DNA of 64,000 nucleotides, from NCBI RefSeq assembly GCF_000234665.1, contig NC_018315.1, positions 124,001 through 188,000 of the forward strand. The letters run 5' to 3'. The notes below the pieces were generated by a model, which ran no database searches, was not told the origin of the DNA, and saw nothing but the letters and a program-made list of their open reading frames with translations. Below are positions 40,486-50,845 of this stretch, in pieces. Source of the stretch: Leishmania mexicana MHOM/GT/2001/U1103. Its lineage: Eukaryota > Euglenozoa > Kinetoplastea > Trypanosomatida > Trypanosomatidae. Position numbers and translations under genes: made by a program. Each line of letters opens with the position of its first letter. The first letter of the stretch is position 1.

Positions 40486-40903
40486 ACATCCCAGGGTCCA
40501 GCACACACAGCCTCTCCATTGGTAGGGCAAGCAGTTCCCCTCTCTCCCTGCCAGTGCTGCGAAACCTCTGGTGGTGACAGGGCCCAGCATCGACGGCGCA
40601 GGGGTGGTCTGAGCGATGTATTGCTAGGGATGTCGGCGGTCGGGGCCTGGATGGCGCTGCGTCGGGGCACGACCTGCTGCCGTGCACGCGCCTGTGCCGT
40701 CCAATGTGGTGGGCAGCGTGTCGGCGCGACGCGAGCGTATCCCACCCCCTGGGCTTCACACTGCCTACCGATGGGTGGGGCTGAGTGCCAGGGAGTGGGA
40801 TGCACGACGGGGCGACCTGCGGGGCTGGAGGTAGGCAGTGTCCGGGGCTGAGGCGGCGCGTTGGTGCACCGCGTGCCTAGGGCTGCCTCGCCCCGCACGA
40901 TGG
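40486..40903 (+). mobile_element. SIDER-like degenerate retroposon, copy 2 (shortened)
   Basis: About 418 bases matching copies 1 and 3. It starts with CCCAGGGTCCAGCAC, lacks roughly 20 bases of the pyrimidine-rich stretch present in copies 1 and 3 (after position about 40530) and ends early, before the GTGTGGCCGGCCGG segment found at the 3' end of the others. Orientation is opposite to copy 1 and the same as copy 3. No coding capacity. Confidence 0.65.
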
Positions 40904-41804
40904 GAGCCTGTGACATGCCTGGTAGACTGGGGTTTTACTTATTGTACGGCAGAATGTTCGTGTTATAGGAAAAGGCTTTTCCTCGTGAGCAGTTTCCTCC
41001 GGGATAATGAAAGAGTCGATGCGGAAACAGGTGGTGTTTTTTTTATTCCTCTTTGTCAAGCAGTTCAAATACTGAAAGAAGGATTTCGTAGGTGTAGCGC
41101 AGTCGGGTAGCTTATGAATCCCTTATGGAGAGGAGAATGCTCTCTTCTGTGAAAGCTTTTTCTTTCTGTGTTGAACTTGAGAACGCGAAAGGATGAGGAG
41201 GCGTTGAGGGAGATCTGGATTGACAGGTTCTCAGTGTGTGATATGAGCGAAGCAGCTAAAACAGGTCAAAATGCGACGATTTTTGACTGTGGGAGCAAAG
41301 TCATAGATCTTGAGAGTCGTGGCATGGCGCATGTGTTTATCATGTGACTTCGTTTCTTGATGCTGGGAAAAAGGAAAAGAAAACGACCGATACTGTGTGT
41401 TGGGAGGAGTGAAAGCAGAACTGATCGAGTTGCAATATCCTCCTTTTCTAATGGTAGACTTGGGTGCGTGGTGGAGTTGAAGGGGCCTATGTGACAGCCA
41501 AAGGGAAAAAATGCTTGGTTTTCTTTCATATGCCCCATTGTTAAAAAAAGATCCCACATGTGTGCATTACTTTTGCTGCAAAAGCAGATCTGGTGTTATC
41601 AAGCCGTTCGTATTCTCTTTGCTCTATGATACCGTTAGTGGTGAGTGAAGGGCTGAATCATTTCTTCAGCAACCCGGTCTACTGCTTCTTAGAACAGAGC
41701 AAAAATACTGTTTTGCACCTGTTGGTTTGCCGTTGCGAAGAAAAAAAAATGGAATGCTATATCTCTCACCTTCACGTCAATTTCCTCTACTCTACTGAAA
41801 CCGC
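40904..41804. other. Less GC-rich upstream region of the capping-like gene
   Basis: 0.9 kb with markedly more A/T than most of the window and few microsatellites. Several T-rich tracts near the end (41745-41800 and 41842-41849) could guide trans-splicing of the downstream gene. No gene recognised. Confidence 0.5.
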
Positions 41805-44800
41805 ATGCTGCCCTTTGATGAGAATGCCATCAACAGTGGTGCTTTTTTTTCTGTCAAAGAAACCAACATGCTAAACGTCAATGCGAAAGCGTTCGTTCCG
41901 CCGGGGGTGATTGAAGGGGCACCTCCGAGCTTCCATGCAATTGGGTGGTACCGATACCGACTGAGCGTTCCGGTGGAGAGAAAAATGAGCGTGCTTCAAG
42001 AGGATCGGTACTTGAACAGTATTTCGTCACTCTTGTCACTTAAGTACCTCTACGCCGAACGTGGTGGATTGGATGACGACTCACTACAGTACTTTCTTAA
42101 CGGGCAGTTTATGATGTCGAACAATATCCCGTCAAGGGGTGACGAAGAGCATGCTTCATCAGGGTTTTTGCTTTCACGGTCTATCTTGACGCTATACACG
42201 GAACTCACCGCTGTCGCATATTTAAATGATTCTCGGGGTCTTCTCGTGCACCTAGATTTGCCAACGGAATTCAACGGCGACGTCGCCATTTTTCTAGCAA
42301 ACGCCTGGGAAGCATTTTTTGCGGCCGTTTCGGAAAATGCTAGCGTGTCAGCAATCGGCTACAGTCGATCGGTGGTTGGGATGGGCGGAAGTCAGACGAA
42401 CGGGACATACCGACACTATTTTTTTGCAGCATGCACTTCACCTGAATCGCTAGAGGTGGTGGTTGGAGGCATTATGTCTGAGTCTCCTGTTTCCGTTGCG
42501 CGCATTGTGCACATGAAATCGGTGGTACCGTACCTCTGCAGTCCCCATTTGCAGCTAGGGGTCATGATCACTGTCGGTGAGGAGGCAAAGCTTAGTGCAA
42601 TAAAGGATCGGCGGGCCGATTTTTCACTGGAAATGAGGTATCGGGCAGACGATTTTGTTGAGGCGTGGAGGGCGCTGGGCGACGTCGAGACACAACTCTT
42701 GGAGATACTCAACGGAGATGTAAAGTGGGACCGAATTCACGTTTTGCACCTGCACGTTGACCCGGCAGCGAGCGAGAACCCAGTTACCATTCCGATTTGG
42801 GACATAATTTGGTATATTGGACTTTTGTGCGATGATTGTAGCGCCAGCGTCATTGGAGTTTCATTTTCCACCACCTCTCTCAATGCGGCGACGAGAGAGT
42901 TGTTGAATCGCAACAAAAGCGCACCGTTTTATGTGTGTAGCAATCTTGACGCAATGCTGGCCGCAGATTTGTCACTTGACACGAACCACACATATTACGG
43001 GGGCGTTCCTTCGCATGTGAAGAAGGTTCTGCCGTGCTGGACTTGGGCATCGGCCGCTAGCGCAATGGAACTATGGCAACGTGCTCAAAAGCATCTTTCC
43101 CCAGTTGAGATGCTGACGCGCATGTCATTTGCGGACGCTGCAGACAGTTTTGCGCGAGGCACGTACACGGTTCAGCGAAAAGCTGTGGGAACGCCTGTTG
43201 TTGTTGGAACGGATGCAAAGGGCAACATTTTTGGGTTTGACGTTGCCCATCACAGCGTCTGTGGTCTTCCCCTCTGTTTTGGTGGTGCCGTAGATCCCGT
43301 GATCAATTGTGTGTTCAAGGGCACAGTTTCCCCATCGTATCGAAGCAGCCTGGATTATCGCATCATCATAGACGACGTTTTGCTTTTCAAAGGCAAGGAG
43401 ACCAAAGGGATCCCGTTTGCTGAGCGTATGGGCATGCTGAACAGTGTTGGAATTGAGGACGAAAGCACATGGCCGCACGCCCATCCTGCGCACATTGTTA
43501 TCCTTAAAGCAGAATGCCTTCCGTTAGATTCCTCCAAGAAACTCATCGATACTCCGGTTTTCGATCACAGTAATATGGGCCTCGTCTTTACTCCATCGAT
43601 ACAACCGGATGACGATTCGGTATTTCCCACGTTCGTCTGGCTCCCTCCAGCGTCCCTGACTGTGCGTTTTTCGGTCGAAAAAGTTGTGGTAGCAAACGAC
43701 ATGAACGAAGGTTTTGACCGCGCTTACCTTGGGGTTTCTTCCAACAGCGTCCACAACAGGATAATCATTCCCTACGAAGGTGAGTTCGCAGATTATCAGA
43801 GGGAGGCGTACCCCACACTGGGTGTGGGGTCAATTGTAGAATGTCTGCTTCGCCGTGCCGACGATGGTGCTCACTGGTGGGATGTTTTGCAGGACTTCGA
43901 CACCGCCGAAAACTGTGAGGCAGACTCATTTGATCACGTTGATGAGCTTGTTCATAGCCCTGGCGTGACGCAGGAGGAAATGCTGTGGCTTTTGAAGGCG
44001 CCTTCTTATCAGTGCGAGCGGTGTCACAAGGTGAACGATGTGGGGAGGCGGAATAGTAGGCACAATGCGTACTGGTGCAAGAACTGCTGGATCGAAACGG
44101 GTCACGGCGATTGCATGTACTGCGGGCGTGCTTTTGCGCTGGGCATGCTGGACGGCACCAGCAATCTTTTCTATTGTGAAGAGTGCTGGAGGGCGTTTTC
44201 GGCCTTCAACACAGACGCTGAAATTGGCTACCACGTGCCACCGCCGCCGAACGCGACTTTCACACAGCAGGTGACCACCCGATGTGTCTCTCTCTTGATC
44301 GATCTGATGAATCCGAAGACGCCGTCGAACGATGTTTTGGATTTGTGCTGTGGCGGGTCTGTTGTGCGAAAGTGGATGCGCAACAAGACCTTGCGCTATG
44401 TGGGCATCGATCTGAAGCGCAGCGTGGTTGATGCGACGACGAGCGTCATTTCCAGCTCGAAGGAAATGCCACCTGAGGCACGCTACGACGTCATCTGCGG
44501 CGATGTATTTTCCGACGATTTTTGGATGAGCACCATTGTGAAAATCCACCCCCGACAGTTTCATGTCATCAACTGCTTCGCTGGGCTTCACCACGCGTTT
44601 GGCAGCGAGGAGAAGGCGCGGCATTTTTTGGGCAGCATCGCAAACGCCCTGGTTCCTGGTGGTACCTTCCTCGGTATGTTTATCGATGCTAGCGTTCTTT
44701 TTGCCAAGGGGAAGAAGTACGCAAACAGCATTATGAAGGCGGGATGGTCCGTCGACTCTGTTCCGCGTATCGGTCACACATTCCAGTTCACCACCAACAA

Positions 44801-45050
44801 CGGACCAATGCGTGACGTGAACGTCATTCCCATTGATTTCTTGATAGCGGTGGCCTCGGAGTATGGGCTTCACGCAGTGTCCGAGGCTTACTTGACGTTT
44901 CGCGAGCTAATTGAGAAGGACCCCAGCTGGACCAAGGTTCCTTCCGCGGATGAGAAGGAGTACCTGTGCGCGCGGCGAACGTTTGCATTCAAGAAAGAGA
45001 GCAACGAGCTGGCACCGTTCTCGCCTCCACGCAAATCAGATACTGCTTGA
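41805..45050 (+). CDS. Capping-enzyme-like protein: guanylyltransferase-like region, four-CxxC insert, cap N7-methyltransferase domain
   Basis: 1081 aa from ATG 41805; a T8 tract and AG just before ATG 41868 make residue 22 a good alternative start. Residues 1-440 match nothing I know. Residues 455-720 follow the order of an mRNA capping guanylyltransferase: RKAVGTP (lysine 459) at motif I, IIIDDVLLFKGKE then PFAERM near 523 like motif IIIa, NMGLVFTP near 590 like motif IV, FVWLPPASLTVRF near 610-622 at motif V, then an OB-fold-like GSIVECLLRR. Motif I lacks the usual Asp and Arg (KxDGxR), and motif V lacks its lysine pair. Four CxxC pairs lie at 737-794 (CERC, CKNC, CMYC, CEEC), likely two zinc sites. 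A SAM-dependent domain follows: VLDLCCGGSVVRKW near 845, YVGIDLKRSVVDA, and INCFAGLHHAFGS near 921, as in cap guanine-N7 methyltransferases. The layout recalls the bifunctional trypanosome enzyme CGM1. Codon use is less GC-rich than in the left-hand genes. Confidence 0.68.
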   Translation: MLPFDENAINSGAFFSVKETNMLNVNAKAFVPPGVIEGAPPSFHAIGWYRYRLSVPVERKMSVLQEDRYLNSISSLLSLKYLYAERGGLDDDSLQYFLNGQFMMSNNIPSRGDEEHASSGFLLSRSILTLYTELTAVAYLNDSRGLLVHLDLPTEFNGDVAIFLANAWEAFFAAVSENASVSAIGYSRSVVGMGGSQTNGTYRHYFFAACTSPESLEVVVGGIMSESPVSVARIVHMKSVVPYLCSPHLQLGVMITVGEEAKLSAIKDRRADFSLEMRYRADDFVEAWRALGDVETQLLEILNGDVKWDRIHVLHLHVDPAASENPVTIPIWDIIWYIGLLCDDCSASVIGVSFSTTSLNAATRELLNRNKSAPFYVCSNLDAMLAADLSLDTNHTYYGGVPSHVKKVLPCWTWASAASAMELWQRAQKHLSPVEMLTRMSFADAADSFARGTYTVQRKAVGTPVVVGTDAKGNIFGFDVAHHSVCGLPLCFGGAVDPVINCVFKGTVSPSYRSSLDYRIIIDDVLLFKGKETKGIPFAERMGMLNSVGIEDESTWPHAHPAHIVILKAECLPLDSSKKLIDTPVFDHSNMGLVFTPSIQPDDDSVFPTFVWLPPASLTVRFSVEKVVVANDMNEGFDRAYLGVSSNSVHNRIIIPYEGEFADYQREAYPTLGVGSIVECLLRRADDGAHWWDVLQDFDTAENCEADSFDHVDELVHSPGVTQEEMLWLLKAPSYQCERCHKVNDVGRRNSRHNAYWCKNCWIETGHGDCMYCGRAFALGMLDGTSNLFYCEECWRAFSAFNTDAEIGYHVPPPPNATFTQQVTTRCVSLLIDLMNPKTPSNDVLDLCCGGSVVRKWMRNKTLRYVGIDLKRSVVDATTSVISSSKEMPPEARYDVICGDVFSDDFWMSTIVKIHPRQFHVINCFAGLHHAFGSEEKARHFLGSIANALVPGGTFLGMFIDASVLFAKGKKYANSIMKAGWSVDSVPRIGHTFQFTTNNGPMRDVNVIPIDFLIAVASEYGLHAVSEAYLTFRELIEKDPSWTKVPSADEKEYLCARRTFAFKKESNELAPFSPPRKSDTA

Positions 45051-46028
45051 GGTCTTGAATGCCATCCGCTCGGGGAGGTTGGTGCTTTGACTTTTTTTTG
45101 CTTTGTTTGTTCGCCACTGATGATCAAAGCGCAGCGGCGGGAGTCCAGCCACGCAAGACGACTTGCTTTGCTTTCCTTCTTGGTCCTTCCCTCCTCCAGC
45201 ACACATACCACTGAGGCCTATGTCTTACGGTAGCTTTTTTCTTTTTTTTTTTCAGCTCTCCACCTTTTTTTTGTGTGTGACTGGTTCTCTCTTATTTTGT
45301 TCTCGTTACGGAAGTCTGTGAGGTACGCTCTGATTGATAATTATTTTTCTTTAATCTGGAGTGAAGACTCGAGAAGGGTTGCTTAAGAGTTACTTGAAAA
45401 GAGGAGCAAGCGCGCAAATTCGCTGAATTTGGCAGCCGCACGCTCTTAATTACCAAATGAATACTAAACACTGGCACGCATTGCTCAACTCTCTCCACCG
45501 TGTTGTGCCGTGCGTCCTCACTATTCACACCATCATCACCGTTTTTCCTTGTTTATTAAAAAACCTACAAGATTAAGTAACCCTTTTCTAGAAAGCGAAG
45601 CAAATCATACAAAGTAGCAGGGGCAAATACGCCGACGGTGCTGCGCGTCATGGCGATCGCCGCGCGATTGTCTGGATACTTTCATCCCCTCAAACCAACC
45701 TTCAGTAAACTCTTGCCGCAGCTTTGGTGGACTCGGAGGTGTGAGTCCGTGCAGTTTATTCGCTTGGGTAGCGCGAAATGGAGGGGAGAGGATGTGTCAC
45801 ATATGCTTCTCTGCCTACTTCGTCAGACCACTTTTCAACTACTTGCTTCTTCTTGTGCTTTACACATCATTTGCCCCTCGGGGTGAGAATCACGGTCGTC
45901 TGGTGTCTTGCATATCTAGTCACCCGCATCGCCGGAGCGTTTTCGCTGAAGCCGAGCGCTTTTTTTTCGCTATCTCCCGCGCACTGCGCATCTATTAGCT
46001 CTTTCACACAGTCCAGCAGCACGTCGCC
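45051..46028. other. Intergenic region
   Basis: Starts T-rich (T10 near 45243-45252), then mixed. No gene supported; a frame at 45638-45886 is not protein-like. Confidence 0.55.
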
Positions 46029-47252
46029 ATGCCTCCGAAAGGTCAGTCCAAGTCCTCGGCAAAGGCTCAGAGGGCAAAAGCCAAGAAGGAAAGGCAGCTG
46101 CTCGAGGCGCGTATGAGGGAGTGCCATGAAAAATGTGCTGAGGCCCGAGGATATCTAGAACCGACGGGTCGTAGCGCGGAGCCGAACTTCACCAAGGCCA
46201 AGACGGCACTGGATGCTGCCATTGAGGCATACGACGCAAGCTCGCTTGCGTTCTTCCTGCTCGGGCAGTGGAACCGAATGCAGGGAATGTACAAGGAAGC
46301 GATCGAGTGGTACTCTCACGCCCTGGACTTGGAACCAACAAACGTGCAAGCTCTTGAATGGCGCGCGAACACCTTCCAAACCTTGGACGATTACCTGCAC
46401 GCCATCGAAGACAATACTAGCATTATCTCGCTAGATCCAGAAAACGATCATGCGTACAACATGCGCGGTCTTTGTGTTCTGCAGAGCAGTGTACCGGGGT
46501 TGCGCTTGCGCTCCGTTCATTTTGAGTCCTGCGTGCGTGACTTTAGCGCCGCGATCCGCCTCAACGAGGCGAACTACCACGCCATGGCAAACTTGGGCAA
46601 GGCGTACGAGGTTCAAGGCCACTTGGAGAAGGCGATCGAGTGGTACGGAAAGGCGCTCGACAGTAGTGAAAGCTATGGCTACGCGAGGCTTCGCCGTGGG
46701 TGCACAGCGTTGCGCATGGCGGAGAGGTCCATTCTGCGGCGAGAGGAGAGGGAAGGGAGTTCTGACAGGGACGCGCCGGAGGCATCTGCCGACGCGGCGA
46801 AGGCAGTGCATGGGAGCTCAACTCAACACATGGCAGAAGCGGCCTCCTCGACTAATAGTCGAATCCCTGGGGGCGCGACAACTCTCGAGGAGGTGAAGGC
46901 CAAGGTACGCCAGCAAATTGAGGAGGAGGAGGAAGCGCAGAAGGCAGCGAAGTTGTTGAGGCTGGCTGATGGGGATTTCAATATGTTGCTAGACCGCAGC
47001 CCGGAGGCGAATATACTCACGGCGGATGCGACCGTGCTGCTGAACATCGGCATTTGCGCACTTTTGAGCAAGAACATCAACAGGGCAGAGGAGCATCTGA
47101 AGCTCGCTCAGGAGATCGTGGCAAAGAGACCGGGCCTCGTCGAGGAGGGGGGAGCGCCGCCGCTCGAAAACATGGACACCTTCAACAGTGTACTGGCTAT
47201 TCGGTTAAATGAGCTGCAGAACTTGAAAGACATGGCGAGATCCGCGGCATGA
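46029..47252 (+). CDS. Tetratricopeptide-repeat (TPR) protein
   Basis: Predicted 407 aa; ATG 46029 begins a lysine-rich start (MPPKGQSKSSAKAQRAKAKK). Three to four TPR units lie at about residues 75-225, with the expected 34-residue helix-turn-helix pattern: AFFLLGQWNRMQGMYKEAIE, LEWRANTFQTLDDYLHAIED, AYNMRGLCVLQ..., YHAMANLGKAYEVQGHLEKA (the last ends in the classic W/Y-GKAL turn). A Glu/Lys coiled segment (EEVKAKVRQQIEEEEEAQ) sits near residue 295, and a last helical pair with LLNIGICALLSKNINRAEEH near 340 may be another TPR. TPR arrays bind peptides in chaperone, intraflagellar transport or RNA-processing complexes; nothing here decides among them. Confidence 0.85.
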   Translation: MPPKGQSKSSAKAQRAKAKKERQLLEARMRECHEKCAEARGYLEPTGRSAEPNFTKAKTALDAAIEAYDASSLAFFLLGQWNRMQGMYKEAIEWYSHALDLEPTNVQALEWRANTFQTLDDYLHAIEDNTSIISLDPENDHAYNMRGLCVLQSSVPGLRLRSVHFESCVRDFSAAIRLNEANYHAMANLGKAYEVQGHLEKAIEWYGKALDSSESYGYARLRRGCTALRMAERSILRREEREGSSDRDAPEASADAAKAVHGSSTQHMAEAASSTNSRIPGGATTLEEVKAKVRQQIEEEEEAQKAAKLLRLADGDFNMLLDRSPEANILTADATVLLNIGICALLSKNINRAEEHLKLAQEIVAKRPGLVEEGGAPPLENMDTFNSVLAIRLNELQNLKDMARSAA

Positions 47253-47864
47253 GGTCGCGTATGCGCCATTTGTCTGCGCACATGTACAGATGTAAAATAC
47301 CGTTTTGTTCTTTGGAGCGTGCTACATGGTGCTGATGGTTTCATTTTCCACAATGGTGCGCCTAGTGGTGCCCTATGGACTTCGTCTTGATGCGAAAGCG
47401 AAGTTTGGCGAGGCGGCGACACCCTCGCACATACGAAGCGGGGAGGACCCCGGTGAGTCGGGTTATCTGTGTTACAACCTAGGCCAGGATAACGCACGCT
47501 GCGGCAAAACACACATTCCCTTGAGTAGCTTACGAGGGGGGTCGAGTGGACGAGCCGATATTTGCGCACGTGGTACTCGCATCTCGTCAGACGACGATGC
47601 GTACGCGTGGGGGTCATGGAATGACAAGCAATGGGCGGTGAGTGAAAACTCTGTTTCTTCCGGCACCTTTGTCCTGTTACAAATTATGACTCCCTCTCTC
47701 TATCCTTGCCCCTTTATGTACGCCCAACTACATCGATTCTACACGCAAAAGCAAACCACACGCGCCATAGCACACAAGACTCATTATCGTTCATCGTGTG
47801 ATGCTGTACTTTCTATCCCATTAGTCACTTTTATTCATCTCTAGTATAGCACGTTCGCCCCACC
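47253..47864. other. Intergenic region
   Basis: 0.6 kb of mixed composition, C/T-rich near 47689-47712. A 179-codon frame (47305-47844) lacks an ATG at its start and looks like UTR. Confidence 0.5.
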
Positions 47865-48263
47865 ATGCTTCGTTCTACGCTGACGAGGCGGAGTGGCTTC
47901 AGTGTGAAGGAGCTTTACCCGCATGGGGTGCCGAGGCGCACATTTCCGTACCGCGAGCATCAGAAGCAAATTAGCTTGGCGCCGACCGCAGGGGGGTTTT
48001 ATGTAACCAAACATGCCCTCGGCTGGCCGTTTCAAATCCCGTTTGAGTGGCTCTTCTACCGCTCGTCCGTGGCCTTTTTTGTCTTCTGCGTAACGTATGA
48101 TATGCTCTTCGGGCTTCCACACCCGTTTATGAAGGAGGTGCCTCCGGGAACGCCACATCACTTTTTCTTTGGTAATGCGGGTGGCAGCCCGCACCATTTG
48201 TGGCAGTACCAAGATGGCTGGACGGTGCCGAACATGTCTGGTGGCCGGCGGTGGTTCGATTAG
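47865..48263 (+). CDS. Small membrane protein, probably mitochondrial
   Basis: Predicted 132 aa. The N-terminus (MLRSTLTRRSGFSVKEL) is basic, hydroxylated and free of acidic residues for its first 14 positions, like a mitochondrial presequence. One hydrophobic span lies around residues 60-85 (FEWLFYRSSVAFFVFCVTYDMLFGL), flanked by a Gly/Pro/His/aromatic-rich tail (HHFFFGNAGGSPHHLWQYQD). The size, single span and aromatic tail are those of small accessory subunits of inner-membrane respiratory complexes, but I do not recognise the family. Start chosen at the only ATG that yields this N-terminus. Confidence 0.7.
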   Translation: MLRSTLTRRSGFSVKELYPHGVPRRTFPYREHQKQISLAPTAGGFYVTKHALGWPFQIPFEWLFYRSSVAFFVFCVTYDMLFGLPHPFMKEVPPGTPHHFFFGNAGGSPHHLWQYQDGWTVPNMSGGRRWFD

Positions 48264-49829
48264 TACGCTCTCCCAGTCCACGCTTGTCGAGTGAAACAGC
48301 TACGTTCAGAGGTGTGGAGTACATCGAGGAGAGCGAAAAAGGAGACAAGCACCGCTACGATTTCGTACAACTCAATAGTTTGCACTCACTTACATCATGC
48401 AAATGGGAGAAGAGCTGGAAGCCTCCTTTTCACTTTCGCCTAGAACTGCTTAGCACATTTGTAGCAGCTGGTACCTGATTCTGTCATGCTAGCTCTCCAT
48501 GCCCCATCTGCTTTTCCTTTTCTCCGTTAGCGGTGTGCTCTCTGCGTGACAGGTACTATGCAAAAAAAAACAAGAACAACCAAAGAAGCAACCGAAAAGG
48601 ATTTTTATTTGCCCATCAACCCCTTCTTATGTGCGGGCTTACGACATCGGAGGATGGTCGGTGGACAATGTGCAACTCATCTTTTTCCCTCTCAAATACG
48701 GTTGCTCTCCTCCTTGTAACGCGAAAGAGTGTGGGTACATATGATGTCCCTCACCAGCTGATATGTGTGTGTGTGGAGGAGAGGGGGTTTATGACAACTG
48801 TCCCTCTTTTTTCTTTGTCACCTTTCTCTCCTATGTCTTTGGCCCCGTCGTAGCTTCGTCGTCTTTTGCACACATGTGCGCGTGTGTAACAGTGGATTGA
48901 GCGTGACGTTAACTTTACCCACCTCTCTCTTCTGGACATACACATACATACACACACACTGGCGAAAACATACAACTACACACGTATGGGCTCTTCTTCC
49001 ACCTACTCTTGCAAACTTCAGTGGGCACACTTTGTGATCTTTTCGTTTATCACCGCTTCGCTAGTCCCTTCCATTTTGCCGCTCCACCCATCTTTTTCTC
49101 CCCAGACACACATCAGGACGTCGCCCGCTGTCTTTTTTCTCTTACAATTTTTATCCCCCCCTGGTTCTCATTATTTGCGCTGGTTCGCGTATGTGTTCAC
49201 GATGGTGCAGCCCGCGGCGACGCTGAGTGTGCTGTGTCGTTACGCTTGTCTAGGTTCTTCCCCTGATTTGTCTCCCGCTCGTTGGCTTGCTCTTTTCCAC
49301 GTGTTCCACTATAGCTTCTGATAAGCTCCCTTTTGCTCACAGTCCTTTGAGACTGTTTTACTGTGTTTACTTCTGTGGCCCTTTCCTTACCCTCCCTGTC
49401 TCGCGACTCTGGTATTGCCGCTTTTATTCTTTTTTTTTCATGAGGTGCAGTCTCCATGCAAAGGCAACGTTACCCTTTCTGGTGTTTTTTTTTCCTCTTT
49501 GAAAGTGTGACTCGTTACCCGTGTTGAATGCCTCTCTCCTTGCATACTCCTCATGCCAGAGGGCTCTCTAGCCCTCTTCTGTTGCGTGTTTCTCCCTTGG
49601 AGGGGGGGGAGTAAAAACATTTTCCATATCTCCGCGCGCTTCTCCACACTTCTCGCGATCCACATGCGCCCACGAAGGCACGCACGAGCAAACATGAAAC
49701 AGTGACACCTGTCCCTTGATGTGTTTTTTGGCATGGGGGCTTCACCAGCGCCGACAGAGGTGCTCCTGCTCCGCTGGCGATCAAGGGGGGGTGATACGCC
49801 GAACCTGTCACCGATAAGGAGCGAACACT
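48264..49829. other. Intergenic region, T-rich
   Basis: 1.6 kb, pyrimidine-rich on the plus strand with short A and T runs; CA repeat near 48948-48958. No gene supported. Confidence 0.5.
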
Positions 49830-50629
49830 ATGCTGTCTTTAGGGGGCCAAAGAGGGCCCGGGGAGCGCACCGCGTGGCATGTAAGCGGTGAGCCCCGCGC
49901 CTCGGGAGAGCGACCCACCCCCGTACGACACAGAATGGGTTCGTCAGGAATATCGTTCTGGAAATGGCAGATCTTGGCGCTGCGCGCCACGGCGCAACCC
50001 AAGGAGGCGTCGCGTACCAGGCGATGATGTCGATCGCAAAAGGGATCCAGCGCGGGATGGTAGAGTCACAGCAAAGGAAAAAAACGAGGCGCCACCCGTC
50101 TTCCGAGATTTGTTGCTCCCTATGGCGAGTAGGCAGCCAGGAATGCTCTGGATCGCGGCCCTTATGACCTGGAAGACGGCGTCGTGATGGGATGACCCTT
50201 CGAGGATGACGGAGCGGTCCTATGTTTTTTTTTTTTGGGAGGACAAAACAGGCATTCTTTGCTTCTGTTCGGTGGCAAACATCAGTTTCACGCGCCCTCT
50301 CCCGCCGAGCCTCTAGTCGTCGTGGCGGGTGGCCTGACACCCGTCTCCATTGCAGAGTACACTTGCGACGCAAGTACGGCCGGAGAGAGACTCTGCGCTT
50401 CAACCTTTCGACTGCGGAAGTTCGGGAGTTGCCACGGTCGCCAGGCTTCCCGGTTACAGAGTATCAAACACATGGCGCTGACGCACGTCACAGCGCACAT
50501 GATGGGAGCGAGTCTCCCTTTACACCTCGTCGTGGCGCTGGGACGACACTGTTGGTTGACCAAGGGTTGCCAAGGACGGCCAAAGCAGGTTCACGTCGCT
50601 CTTTCCCAGGGCATATGTTCGTGTGAAAA
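49830..50629 (+). pseudogene. Possible decayed coding region
   Basis: Within a long gap, this stretch lacks microsatellites and has coding-like composition in alternating frames: frame 1 around 49900-49950 (SDPPPYDTEWVRQEYRSGN), frame 2 at 49964-50080 (MADLGAARHGATQGGVAYQA), frame 1 again to a stop near 50187 (VFRDLLLPMASRQPG), and frame 2 at 50355-50626 (ETLRFNLSTAEVRELPRSPG). The pattern suggests an old gene with several frameshifts, interrupted by a T14 run near 50226. I recognise no family; a non-coding origin is quite possible. Confidence 0.35.
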
Positions 50630-50814
50630 TGCAACCTTGCACATCACCCTCGGCCACCACTACGCTCTCTCTATCCCGCAGTACACTTACACGATATGGG
50701 GCCGAAAGAAAAGTGGTACCCAGACGGCGAGGATGCTCTAACTTTTGTCTCGCCTGCCCCACGATCTCTCTCTGTCTCTGTCTCTGTCTCTGTTATTCCA
50801 TATACACACACATG

Positions 50815-50845
<31 letters not shown>

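Noticed and set aside
41089..41112. tRNA-like 5' half (GTGTAGCGCAGTCGGGTAGC)
   Set aside because: No anticodon stem, T arm or acceptor partner follows, so it is probably chance.
47305..47844. 179-codon frame between the TPR gene and the small membrane protein
   Set aside because: No ATG at its start, mixed composition, and it fills exactly a normal intergenic spacer.
49828..50403. 191-codon minus-strand frame
   Set aside because: Arg/Pro-rich, no motif, and all other protein genes in the array are on plus; the plus strand of the same stretch has better coding signs.
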